From Myxococcales bacterium (GTDB lineage: Bacteria; Myxococcota_A; Polyangia; Polyangiales; Polyangiaceae): a stretch of 64,000 bases of DNA. The DNA is taken from positions 496,001 through 560,000 of the forward strand of contig JADJKB010000008.1 in the NCBI GenBank assembly GCA_016706225.1, read 5' to 3'. Within the stretch, counting starts at the first letter, position 1; every line of letters starts with the position of its first letter. Made by a program: the position numbers and the translations under genes. Below are positions 7,501 to 15,527 of this stretch, piece by piece. The notes below the pieces were generated by a model. The model saw only the letters and a list, made by a program, of their open reading frames with translations. It did no database searches and was not told where the DNA came from.

Positions 7501-9313
7501 TCAGTGCCAGCTGCGGCCGCCGTCGTCGCTCGTGAGCATCTCGAGCAGCGCGCGCATGTGGGTGTCGCGGCGCCAGACCACGTAGAACCGCCCGTCGAGG
7601 GCCGCCACCCGCACGTCGACGGGCGAGCCGATCTCGTTCGGCGCCGCCACCAGCACCGGACGCTCGGCCTGCCACCTGCCGATGCGAGTCACCTGCGTCA
7701 GCACACGGCCTTCTGTGACGTGTGCCACCAGCACGACCTCGCCGTCGCAGGTGCCAACGCTGCGCTTGACGCTGTGGCGCCCGGTCACGACGAGCGGGGC
7801 AGCAAAGGGCAACGCGGCCAGCGTGTTGCCGACCGGAAACAGCAAACGCAGGGTGTCGTCGCTGGCCGAGAGCAGCGACGCCGGACAGTTGCCACAGACC
7901 GGCGACAACTCCGCGTCGGCGCCGCGCTCGAGCCCGAAGGCATGCAGCCGCTGCTCGCCGAGCGCAATCAACGACTCGCCGCGCGCGGCGAGCGACGAAA
8001 GGGAACACCGTTTCACCGTGCACGCCGCAGGCCGCTTCGCGCATGGGCTCCGCCACCACCGCGCCGGTGGGTAGCGGCAGGCGCAGCGGCGAGCCCCACT
8101 TCCAGCCCGATTCCGGAATGTCGTAGAGCGCCAGCTGTGCGCTGTCGTCCGGTGCCCGCTCCACCACGATCAGGCGGGGTTTTGGCCGCGTCAGAAGCGC
8201 GATCAGCGTTCCGGGCGGCGTCGACAGCAGCTCGACCTTGCCATCGCCCCCGAGCCGCAGCGCGGCGCCGCCCTGGCGACTGGGATCGCGCGGCCCGATG
8301 AAGATCAGCGGTGCGGCTCCCGCCTTTGCATCGTCGACCAGCCACAGGGGTGTGCCCGCCACCAGCGGCTCGAGCCCTTCAGGGAGCGCCGGCAGCTCGA
8401 TGGCCGAGCCGAGCCTTGCTGCACCCGCTTCGATCCGAGCGACCCATGCGCTCGAGTACACCCTGTTTTCGTCGCGTAACGTCGTGAGCACCAGGCTGGG
8501 CGCACCGTGCCGGTAGAGCACGACCGGCACGTCCGGTCGCCCCTCGGCGCGACCGCCGCTGCCTGTGACAAACTTGAAACTCACACCGCGATCGTGCGAA
8601 CGCCCGAGCTGGACGCTGACCGCATCCTGGTCCCGCTCCCGCGATGCCAGGCTGAGCCTGAGCTCCCCGTCTGCGGCGTCGAGCGCGAGGGCCGTGCGCT
8701 GGATGAACTCCGCGGGTGCGTCCAGGACGACGTGGGCGGTCGGAAGCGGCGTCGGCTCGGTCGTGGGCGAGGGTGGAGGACAAGCGCCGAAGTCGAGGCT
8801 GCCCTCCCCGATCGCAATGCGGCACGCGCCCTTGAGCAGTGCGCTCACGCCGGTCTCGAGGCTCTCGACCTCACCGGCGGCAAGCTCGTCAGCGCGCGCC
8901 CGAAAGCGGCCCTCTTGCAGGGTGTCCTCGACCGCGATGAGCTCCCTCACGCCGTCCGGATCGCGCTTGAAGCGGATTTTTGCGAGGGCCTGGGTCTGGG
9001 AGCGCACCCGCTGCGCCAGTGCGGCGCAGCCGACGAGCGGAGTCGAGTCGGGAGGGGAGAGCTCGAGCTCGTCCCGGAGCGCGCTCGAGCCCCGTTTGGC
9101 CGTGTCGACACACGCCGAGAGATCGACCGCGCTCGTGTACAGCTCCTTCGAGATGCGCTTGCCGTCCTGCCGCCCGCTGAACCAGATCGCCCCGAGGGTC
9201 ACCAGCCCCGCGATCAGAGCGAGGGCGCCCGCGGCGTTGAGCGGCCGAAATCCGGGCTCGGGTGCAGCGGCTGGCTGGGATTTTCGTTCTCGGGTCGGAG
9301 CGTCGCCGGTCAA
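7501..9313 (-). pseudogene. membrane-anchored beta-propeller-like protein with an apparent frameshift
   Basis: The first about 430 codons (from ATG 9313) encode a cytoplasmic stretch, one transmembrane helix at about residues 27-47, an extracytoplasmic helical region and the start of a propeller-like domain (SHDRGVSFKFVTGSGG, VYSSAWVARI). Near 8015-8035 the sensible reading passes into another frame, which continues KRCSLSSLAARGESL and ends SDDGGRSWH at 7501. The S-D-D-G-G-R-S-W motif is an Asp-box of sialidase/BNR propellers, and the earlier SHDRGVSF is a degenerate one. So the two frames were one protein of about 600 residues. Without the shift correction, the first frame runs on to 7436 through low-quality sequence and into the tRNA gene. 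It is either an indel error or a recently broken gene. The ligand is unknown. Confidence 0.65.
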
Positions 9314-9360
9314 GCGGCCATGCTATCGTCTTCGCTCTCCAGGTGAGAGTCGAATCCACG

Positions 9361-10152
9361 ATGAGTCCGGCGGTCCCGTTCTGGTTCGGAGTCATGGCGC
9401 TGGCGCTCGCTGCGTGCTCTGCGGAATCGGGATCCGACGGCGGAACGACCGGCTCCGGGGGCGCGCCGTCAGGTGGAGGCACCAGCAGCTCGGGGGGCGG
9501 CAGCACGGGCACCGGCGGCGCGCCGAGCGGCGGCGGGGTGAGCAGCGGCGGACTCGGCGGCGGCGGACTCGGCGGCGGCGGGGCGGCGGGAGCCGCCGGC
9601 AGCACGAGCGGCGGCACCGGCGGCAGCACGAGCGGCGGCACGGGCGGTGTTGGTGGCAGCGCGGGCACCGGAGGAGGTTGCGTCGATCCCGGGCCGGAGC
9701 CCAACGACAGCATCGTGCTCGCGACGCCTGCGTGTGGTGTGCCCACGTGTGAGGTCACGGACTGCGACAACACGGGCTCGACGAGCTTCGGCGGCCCGAA
9801 GCCGAGCATCAAGGGTGTAACGGGGCCCGGCGATCCCGATCACTTCCGCTTCGACGGTAAGGACGGCTTCGGGCTGTGCAGCGTGAACGCCGAGGCGCAA
9901 ACGAAGGACGTCGGATTTCGTTTGTGCTTGTTCGTCGGGTGCAAGGTGGGCGCGACGAAGGTCACTGCTTGCCCCGGAGGACTTGCTGCCGACACCCAAG
10001 GGGCCCCGGGCTGCTGCGTGCAAGCCCCGGGCATCGCGAAGATCACCTATGACTGCACGGGCAGCCCTTCGGACGACGACTCCGCGCGCATCACGGTGCG
10101 CGTCGACGAAGCTAGCGTTTGTACGCCCTACGTCGTCGACTACCACTTCTGA
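9361..10152 (+). CDS. secreted lipoprotein with Gly/Ser linker and Cys-rich C-terminal domain
   Basis: A 263-residue lipoprotein that I do not recognise beyond its architecture. The start at ATG 9361 gives a clean signal peptide with lipobox LALAAC; an in-frame ATG 99 bases upstream would bury it. Residues about 22-105 are Gly/Ser/Thr repeats. The C-terminal domain begins PGPEPNDSIVLAT and contains GPGDPDHFRFDGKDG, a pattern seen in pre-peptidase C-terminal-like beta domains, with about eleven Cys, probably as disulfides. It is likely displayed on the outer membrane. The gene is divergent from the membrane-anchored propeller gene with only 47 bases between, so they may share a promoter region. 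Confidence 0.75.
   Translation: MSPAVPFWFGVMALALAACSAESGSDGGTTGSGGAPSGGGTSSSGGGSTGTGGAPSGGGVSSGGLGGGGLGGGGAAGAAGSTSGGTGGSTSGGTGGVGGSAGTGGGCVDPGPEPNDSIVLATPACGVPTCEVTDCDNTGSTSFGGPKPSIKGVTGPGDPDHFRFDGKDGFGLCSVNAEAQTKDVGFRLCLFVGCKVGATKVTACPGGLAADTQGAPGCCVQAPGIAKITYDCTGSPSDDDSARITVRVDEASVCTPYVVDYHF
9601..9648 (+). repeat. 24-bp tandem repeat inside the Gly/Ser linker
   Basis: Two copies of a 24-base unit beginning AGCACGAGCGGCGGCAC, differing at two positions, encode S-T-S-G-G-T-G-G. Similar shorter GGC-rich units precede them. Such repeats expand and contract by slippage, so linker length may vary between strains. Confidence 0.7.
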
Positions 10153-10179
10153 TGCCGCGCCGCGCCAGAGGCGCCGAGC

Positions 10180-11697
10180 TCAGGGTTTGCCCGTCCCGGG
10201 AGCGTGGCTCTTGCACCAATCGATGCCTGCCTGGCTGGGGGTCGCACTCGGCGCGCCAGTCGGCGGCGTCGCCAGCGCAGGGTTGTCGAAGTCGAACAGG
10301 TCGAGCAGCGGCCAAGCGTTGGCGTCGCGCGCGGTCATCGCCGGCAGATCGAAGCGGTTCTGGATGAAGCGCGTGACGCTGGTGATGTCCGTGTCCGTGT
10401 GGCTCACGTAGCCGGGTTTGCTCCAGGGTGAAGCAATCACGAACGGCGTGCGTATGCCGAGGCGGTCGAACTTGTAGGTGGGCGGGAGCTCCCCGTCGGG
10501 CTCACACGCTTCTGGGGGGGCGACATGGTCGTAGAACCCACCGTGTTCGTCGTAGAGCAGGATGAACACGGTCTTCTTCCAGACCGCGGGAGAGGCCATG
10601 AGTTTGTTCAGCACGCGTGCGGTGAGGGCTTGGCCGAGCTGCATGTTCGCCGGCGGATGTTCGTCGTTCTGGCTGCCTCCAGTGAAGCTCGGGTCGATGA
10701 TGGAGAGCGCGGGCAGCTTGTCGGCGTCCACATCCTTGTCGAACTGACTCAGCGCCACGCCGAGATACTTGACGCCGAACAGCACCGCGAACGACGTGAT
10801 GCCGTCCCGGTAGATCTTCCAGCTGCGCCCGGCCTTATCCATCAGGTCGAGGAGTTTGTCCGAGTTCTGATAGACGTTGTTCGCGAGGAAGCTGAAATCG
10901 CTGGTCTTGACGTTGCCCCAGGAAGTTCCCGCGTAGAAGTAGAAGCGGTTGGACCAGGTCGGGCCGAGCAGCGAGCAGAAGTGGCGGTCGCTCATCGAGA
11001 AGCTCTTCGCCATCCAGTAGTAATAAGGCAGGTCGGCTTCGGTGTAATAACCCATCGCCCGGGCGCCGCCGGGGTTGTTGGTCGCGACGAAGCCGTCCAT
11101 CTTTCCGTCGTCGAACTGCTGGTGGACCTCCTCCCAGTCGTGGGCGACGTCCTTCAGGCAGTAGCGGCTCTCGTGATACCGCTGCACCGACCCGGGCGGA
11201 TTCGCGTCGGGGTCGGGGTTGGATGCGTTCGCCGCTGGCACGTCCACGTCCTTGACTCCATACGCGGCCAGGTTCGAAAAATAGTGATCGAAGCTGCGGT
11301 TCTCCTGCATCAAGACCACGATGTGCTCGAACGGCATCGAGTCGCCGTGGGGGACCGTCGGCCCCACGGACTCCGTGGTCTTGGAGCCGGAGGTGAACTT
11401 GCACGCCTTGCGATCCTGCGCGTGCAGATCGAAGTAGTTGCCCGTGCCGCCAGCCCCGGCCGCCCCGCCGGAAGCTCCGGCGGCGCCACCACTGCCCGCC
11501 GCGCCGCCGCTGCCCGACGTACCACCGCCGCCGCTGCCACCTCCGCCACTGCCTGACGCACCACCGAAGCCCACCGAGCCGTCGCTCGACGTACCGCCGG
11601 AGCTCTGGGTCTCAGCGCCGCCGTCATCTCCACACGCCGTCAGCCCCAGACAAAGGGCCGCACCCGCCGCCGCAACCAGCCCAACCCGCGTGCGCAT
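10180..11697 (-). CDS. phospholipase C / acid phosphatase-family phosphoesterase lipoprotein
   Basis: A 505-residue lipoprotein: signal peptide with lipobox GLTAC, a Gly/Ser/Ala-rich linker to about residue 88, then a phosphoesterase domain of the AcpA / non-haemolytic phospholipase C family (alkaline phosphatase superfold). The metal-site signature EHIVVLMQENRSFDHYF lies at about 124-140, with LLYDEHGGFYDHVAPP and SHTDTDITS in the second half. It hydrolyses phosphodiesters or monoesters outside the cytoplasm, probably phospholipid head groups. Unlike PlcN-type enzymes it is not Tat-exported but lipid-anchored. It may supply phosphate or work in predation; PhoX nearby fits a phosphate theme. 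Confidence 0.85.
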   Translation of the reverse strand: MRTRVGLVAAAGAALCLGLTACGDDGGAETQSSGGTSSDGSVGFGGASGSGGGGSGGGGTSGSGGAAGSGGAAGASGGAAGAGGTGNYFDLHAQDRKACKFTSGSKTTESVGPTVPHGDSMPFEHIVVLMQENRSFDHYFSNLAAYGVKDVDVPAANASNPDPDANPPGSVQRYHESRYCLKDVAHDWEEVHQQFDDGKMDGFVATNNPGGARAMGYYTEADLPYYYWMAKSFSMSDRHFCSLLGPTWSNRFYFYAGTSWGNVKTSDFSFLANNVYQNSDKLLDLMDKAGRSWKIYRDGITSFAVLFGVKYLGVALSQFDKDVDADKLPALSIIDPSFTGGSQNDEHPPANMQLGQALTARVLNKLMASPAVWKKTVFILLYDEHGGFYDHVAPPEACEPDGELPPTYKFDRLGIRTPFVIASPWSKPGYVSHTDTDITSVTRFIQNRFDLPAMTARDANAWPLLDLFDFDNPALATPPTGAPSATPSQAGIDWCKSHAPGTGKP

Positions 11698-11776
11698 CTG
11701 GTCTCGAGAATAGCCCAGTTCCGTCCGACAGGCTCAGCGGATTCTCTCGCGCAGAACTTCTGTCAGGGTCGCAAAG

Positions 11777-12817
11777 TCAGCGCGCCGCGCGAGCCGCGCC
11801 GCGGCGAGTGGCCTGGTAGGCGGCAAACGAGCCAAGCCAGTGGCTGCCCGCATAGTGCTCCCCGGTCACGGCTGCGAGCCCCCGCTCGGCGTGCGCCGCG
11901 GCCGCGGCCAGCAGCGGCCCGCGACGCGAGTCCGATGTCGCCAGTCCGTGGGCGATCCCCTCCAGCATCCAGGCGCGGCTCGAGTTGAGCCCGTCGAGGT
12001 GAGCGAGCTTGCCGTCGCTCGGATCGGGGCACAGCGCCGGGGCGAGCCACTGCGCGTCGAGCGTCACGGGGATCTGCGGCAAGAAGCGGCCGAGAAAATC
12101 CGAGAACTCCTCCGCGCCAAGCACCCGGCGCATGAGGTCGGCCTCGGCCAGACAGGGGGAGAGAAAATCGTAGCCCGAAGGCTCGAGGTGAAGGGCGCCG
12201 TTCTCATCGGAGGCGTAGAGCTCCCGCAGCCTGGTTCGAGCGCGTTCACCCATCGCGGTGGCCCCGCAGCCTTGCGCCCAATCGAGAAACAACGCCGCGC
12301 CGAACGCGGTCTGGGCGTGCTCACCTGTGCGCACCGGATGGGGCAAGCGCTCGAGGTAACCGAGCAAGCGCGCCGCCGCGAGCTCCGCCAGGGGAGCCAG
12401 GGTCGTGTGCCAGCTACGCGCGTCCGCGTCGTCCCACTCGTGGAGCTCGAGCGCCAACGTGAGCAGCCAGCCCATGCCGTACGGCACCTCGAAGCTGCGG
12501 CGTCCCGGGTGGTCGAGGTGGGCGAGTTCGGCGGCGACCTTTTCTGGCGTCAGCCCGTGGGCGAGGGCGGCCCGCGCCGAGGCGACAGCGGAAGCGTCGG
12601 GGAAGAGCCGGCACAAACGCACGAGGGTCCAGTGGCCATGCACCGCCGAGTGCCAGTCGTAACAACCGAAGAAGATCGGCGTCAGACTGCGCGGTGGCGC
12701 CACGTCGGCGTCGCTCTCGAGCGCGTGCAAGATCTTGTTGGGGTACTCCCGGTGAATGCCCGCCAGCACCAGGCCGATCAGGTGCTCTGCGCTCCGAGAC
12801 GAGAACTGGGCTTGCAC
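11777..12817 (-). CDS. DUF2891-family protein
   Basis: A 346-residue protein matching the DUF2891 family: FFGCYDWHSAVHGHW at about residues 49-63, VPYGMGWLL, a central SGYDFLSPCLAEADLMRR, and HLDGLNSSRAWML. It is predicted to be an all-alpha toroid like glycosidases of the (alpha/alpha)6 type; the conserved His, Asp and Glu residues suggest an enzyme, but no reaction is known to me. There is no signal peptide. It lies 15 bases downstream of the METTL9-like gene on the same strand, so the two are probably co-transcribed. Confidence 0.75.
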   Translation of the reverse strand: MQAQFSSRSAEHLIGLVLAGIHREYPNKILHALESDADVAPPRSLTPIFFGCYDWHSAVHGHWTLVRLCRLFPDASAVASARAALAHGLTPEKVAAELAHLDHPGRRSFEVPYGMGWLLTLALELHEWDDADARSWHTTLAPLAELAAARLLGYLERLPHPVRTGEHAQTAFGAALFLDWAQGCGATAMGERARTRLRELYASDENGALHLEPSGYDFLSPCLAEADLMRRVLGAEEFSDFLGRFLPQIPVTLDAQWLAPALCPDPSDGKLAHLDGLNSSRAWMLEGIAHGLATSDSRRGPLLAAAAAHAERGLAAVTGEHYAGSHWLGSFAAYQATRRGAARAAR

Positions 12818-12832
12818 GCTCCCGCCAAACTA

Positions 12833-13678
12833 TCACACGTCGGCCGCGCTCCGACTGGAACGGCAGACCAGCACTACGTCATCGAGCACATACAGCGGGG
12901 CGCTCGGATCACCGCCGGACAGATAGGGTGCGCGGCTGAACCGCACGAGCTCGAGCCCGACCGGTGGCAGCACACGGAGCGCGAGCTCGGTGACGGCGTG
13001 CTCCCACACAGCCGAGCGCAGCGGGAGTCTTTCATCCGGCGCGCGGCTGCTTCCGCCTGCGTAGACGAAGGGCGCGTAGGGTAGGGGCGTGGCGAGCACC
13101 AGCTGTCCGTCCGGCTCGAGGGCGGCCGCGAGGCGCCCGAGCAGGCTGGCGGGACGCGACGCCCGATCGATCACGTTGAGGCAGGTGATCAAATCGAAAC
13201 GCCCCGGCACGTCTTCGACGGCCGCATCGAGGCGATGGCAGACGAATCCTGCCGCCCGCAGTCGGCGCGCCATCATGCGGGAGGTCTCGGTGGTCTCGAC
13301 CTGCGACACCAACGGCGCAAGGCGTCGGGTGACGCCGCCGTTCCCTGCACCGACGTCGAGCAGCGCTCGGCGCCGCCCGTCGCCGAGCAGTGCCCGCCAT
13401 TGCGCGGTGCCGAGGAGAAATAGCGGGTAGGTGCCGAGTAGGCCGTTGACGTCGAAGTCACTCATCAGGTGGCGCAGCGCCGAGTGGGCGAGCGACAGCC
13501 CCCGGCCGTGTCGCCCGGTCACCGCGGCATCGATGAACTCCCGGGTGGCGTCGTCCAGACCGAGCGGCAGGAAGAGGGGCCGAAGCTCTTCCGGTAGGCG
13601 TCCGAGGTCGCAGCCATACCGGAGGCTGACTCCGGCGTGGCTCGTGTCCCCGGTCGGCGTGGTATCAATGGGCGCCAT
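12833..13678 (-). CDS. METTL9/DREV-like methyltransferase
   Basis: A 281-residue Rossmann-fold SAM-dependent methyltransferase. SAM motif I is LLDVGAGNGGVT (about 107-117), preceded by the family-specific VNGLLG (about 78-82). It then shows ITCLNVIDR (about 164-172) and, near the C-terminus, APYLSGGD and YVLDDVVLV. These match the hallmark blocks of METTL9 (DREV), which in animals methylates the N1 position of histidine in His-x-His motifs. Bacterial members are little described. The substrate here is unknown. Its ATG and the ATG of the divergent gene at 13677 interlock in one CATG. It is probably in an operon with the DUF2891 gene downstream. Confidence 0.8.
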   Translation of the reverse strand: MAPIDTTPTGDTSHAGVSLRYGCDLGRLPEELRPLFLPLGLDDATREFIDAAVTGRHGRGLSLAHSALRHLMSDFDVNGLLGTYPLFLLGTAQWRALLGDGRRRALLDVGAGNGGVTRRLAPLVSQVETTETSRMMARRLRAAGFVCHRLDAAVEDVPGRFDLITCLNVIDRASRPASLLGRLAAALEPDGQLVLATPLPYAPFVYAGGSSRAPDERLPLRSAVWEHAVTELALRVLPPVGLELVRFSRAPYLSGGDPSAPLYVLDDVVLVCRSSRSAADV

Positions 13679-14240
13679 GCAGCGTCCTTCCCTCGCGTCG
13701 TGGCTGGGCGATCACGCGGCGCATCACGACATGATCACGTGGGCCGGCGCCTACGATGATGACTGGGTGCGCGCGTGGCGCGAGTGCCCGCGCGGAGATT
13801 GGCTGCTCGGGCTCGCCGCACGCTTGGGAGTCGAGCGTCCGAAGTTGGTGCTGGCTGCGACCGCGGCGGCGCGCACCGCGCTCGAGCCGGTGCCGCCGGG
13901 CGCGGAGCTGATCGAGCGCGCGCTCGCGCTCGCGGAGGCCTGGGCTCGCGGCCACGCCTCGCTCGAGGAATGTCGTGCTCGGAGCGCAGAGCTCGACCGT
14001 TTCGCCCCACCGGATCCGGTGCTGGCCACCGCCGCCGCCGCGGGCCTGTGCGCCCTGCTCAGCGTAGAAGATGCCGATGCTGCCGCGGGCGCCGCGGCCA
14101 ACGCCGCACAAGCGGCGCTGTTCGGCGCGGCAGACTGCGCGCTCTTGCCCTTGCTGGGCTACGCCCAGCGCGAGACCGCCGAACGCGTGCGTGAGCACCT
14201 CCCGGTCGAGCTCATTCTGTCTCATCTCGATTCGCAGTGA
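13677..14240 (+). CDS. hypothetical helical protein, immunity-protein-like
   Basis: A 187-residue soluble protein predicted to be all-helical. The N-terminal half has the pattern W..C..GDWLLGLAARLGVERPKLVLAA, then ...ALALAEAWARGHASLEE, which resembles a group of bacterial proteins often labelled putative immunity proteins; no toxin gene is nearby. The C-terminal half is Ala-rich helical hairpins. ATG 13668 is an alternative start, three codons upstream. Its start overlaps that of the methyltransferase on the other strand, so the true starts or promoters need checking. It ends one base from the stop of the convergent phoX-like gene. Confidence 0.65.
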   Translation: MQRPSLASWLGDHAAHHDMITWAGAYDDDWVRAWRECPRGDWLLGLAARLGVERPKLVLAATAAARTALEPVPPGAELIERALALAEAWARGHASLEECRARSAELDRFAPPDPVLATAAAAGLCALLSVEDADAAAGAAANAAQAALFGAADCALLPLLGYAQRETAERVREHLPVELILSHLDSQ

Positions 14241-14241
14241 A

Positions 14242-15522
14242 TCACCCGGAGCTAGCCGGCGCTGCGCGTCCGAGGGAGTTGAACGGTCCGGTGACGGCGA
14301 GTGTCTTGCCCTCGAGGAACATGTTCACGAACAACGTGTTTGCGTCCGGGGCGAAACAGATCCCCGACATTTCGCCGGGCCCTGCCGCGTTGTACGCGAT
14401 GTCGTAGACGTAGCCCTCTTTGCTGAGCCCGCGGATGAAGTTTCCGTCGCTGCCGTCCTCGGCCATGAGTACGTCGCCCCAGGGGGCCACGGTGACGTTG
14501 TCCGGGCAGTCGAGCGCTTCGGGGCCGCGGGATTCGGCCAGACACGCGAGCTGATCCGAGCGGCCCGCACGCCCTATGGCCAGCTTGAAGATCTGGCCGC
14601 GGTCCTTGCGCCCTCCGAGGGTGGTCACGAAGTAGAGCGCGCCCTCGTGGAAAAAGGCGCCCTCGCCGCGGCGAAATCTTGTCGCGCCCCGGGCGTGGGC
14701 TTGTGTGCGCACGCTGTCTTCCTTCGGATCCGGCTCGTCCACGTCCACCCACTCGACCTCGAGCTGATCGTCGGGCGCCATCGACAGCGCCGCCTCCAGG
14801 CCAGGGCGGCCCTTCACCGCCAAGGCCTGCAGCTTGCCGACGAACGGGGCGGTCGGGTTCGTCGGCACGAAGCGGTACAGACAGCCGTCGTTGCGATCTT
14901 CAGTCATGTACGCAATGGCGGTCTCGGGATCCAGTCCCACGGCTTCGTGCGCGAAGCGACCGTAACCGACGATGCGCTCGGGCGGCTGGACCTTGTCCGC
15001 GTTGGTTCGGCACAAAAAGACGTAGCCGTGGCGGTCGTCGGTGATTTCTTCGCACGCGAGCCACCCCCACGGGCTCCGGCCCCCCGCGCAGGTCTTCAAG
15101 GTCCCGGTGAGCACCAAGTTGCTCGAGACGCGCTCGAGCGTGTGGGCGTCGAGCACGAGGCGCGTGACGCCACCGTAGCAGTCCTTGTCGTAAGCCTCGG
15201 GCGGCGCCGAGCCCGTGCCGTAGGCGCCGAACCCGAGATAGTGCGTGACCTCGTGATTGCGCATGAGCACCAGTTTGTCGCCCTCGACACTGAAACAGCC
15301 CATGCCGTCGGGCAGGTTCGGGACTCGATAACCGTCACTCATTGCGCTGCCGGCCTGGTCCAGAAGGCGATAGGTGAAACCTTGCGGCAGATCGATCAGC
15401 TTCGCCGGGTCGCGGATCAAACCGCCGGTGTGCGGGCGGCGCGACTTGAAGAGCAAGGGCAGCGCTGCGACCGAGACGGCCGCGCCACCGAGCACGAGCA
15501 GCTTGCGACGGGTCAACTGCAT
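14242..15522 (-). CDS. PhoX-family (DUF839) Tat-exported phosphatase-like protein
   Basis: A 426-residue protein of the PhoX/DUF839 beta-propeller family. The N-terminus has a Tat signal (LTRRKLLVLGGAA). Family blocks are MRNHEVTHY, GTLKTCAGGRSPWGWLACEE (the Cys and Glu of the metal site), GRFAHEAVGLDPET, and GEGAFFHEGALYFVTT. PhoX enzymes are calcium/iron-dependent alkaline phosphatases in the periplasm. It is shorter than classical PhoX (about 600 residues), as many DUF839 members are, so phosphatase activity is likely but not certain. It lies five bases downstream of the GMC oxidoreductase on the same strand, which suggests one operon. Confidence 0.85.
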   Translation of the reverse strand: MQLTRRKLLVLGGAAVSVAALPLLFKSRRPHTGGLIRDPAKLIDLPQGFTYRLLDQAGSAMSDGYRVPNLPDGMGCFSVEGDKLVLMRNHEVTHYLGFGAYGTGSAPPEAYDKDCYGGVTRLVLDAHTLERVSSNLVLTGTLKTCAGGRSPWGWLACEEITDDRHGYVFLCRTNADKVQPPERIVGYGRFAHEAVGLDPETAIAYMTEDRNDGCLYRFVPTNPTAPFVGKLQALAVKGRPGLEAALSMAPDDQLEVEWVDVDEPDPKEDSVRTQAHARGATRFRRGEGAFFHEGALYFVTTLGGRKDRGQIFKLAIGRAGRSDQLACLAESRGPEALDCPDNVTVAPWGDVLMAEDGSDGNFIRGLSKEGYVYDIAYNAAGPGEMSGICFAPDANTLFVNMFLEGKTLAVTGPFNSLGRAAPASSG

Positions 15523-15527
15523 GCGCT

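Noticed and set aside
13695..13730. HAAHH stretch in the N-terminus of the 187-residue protein as a METTL9 substrate
   Set aside because: METTL9 needs His-x-His with one small residue between; here two residues lie between the first His pair, and HH has none.
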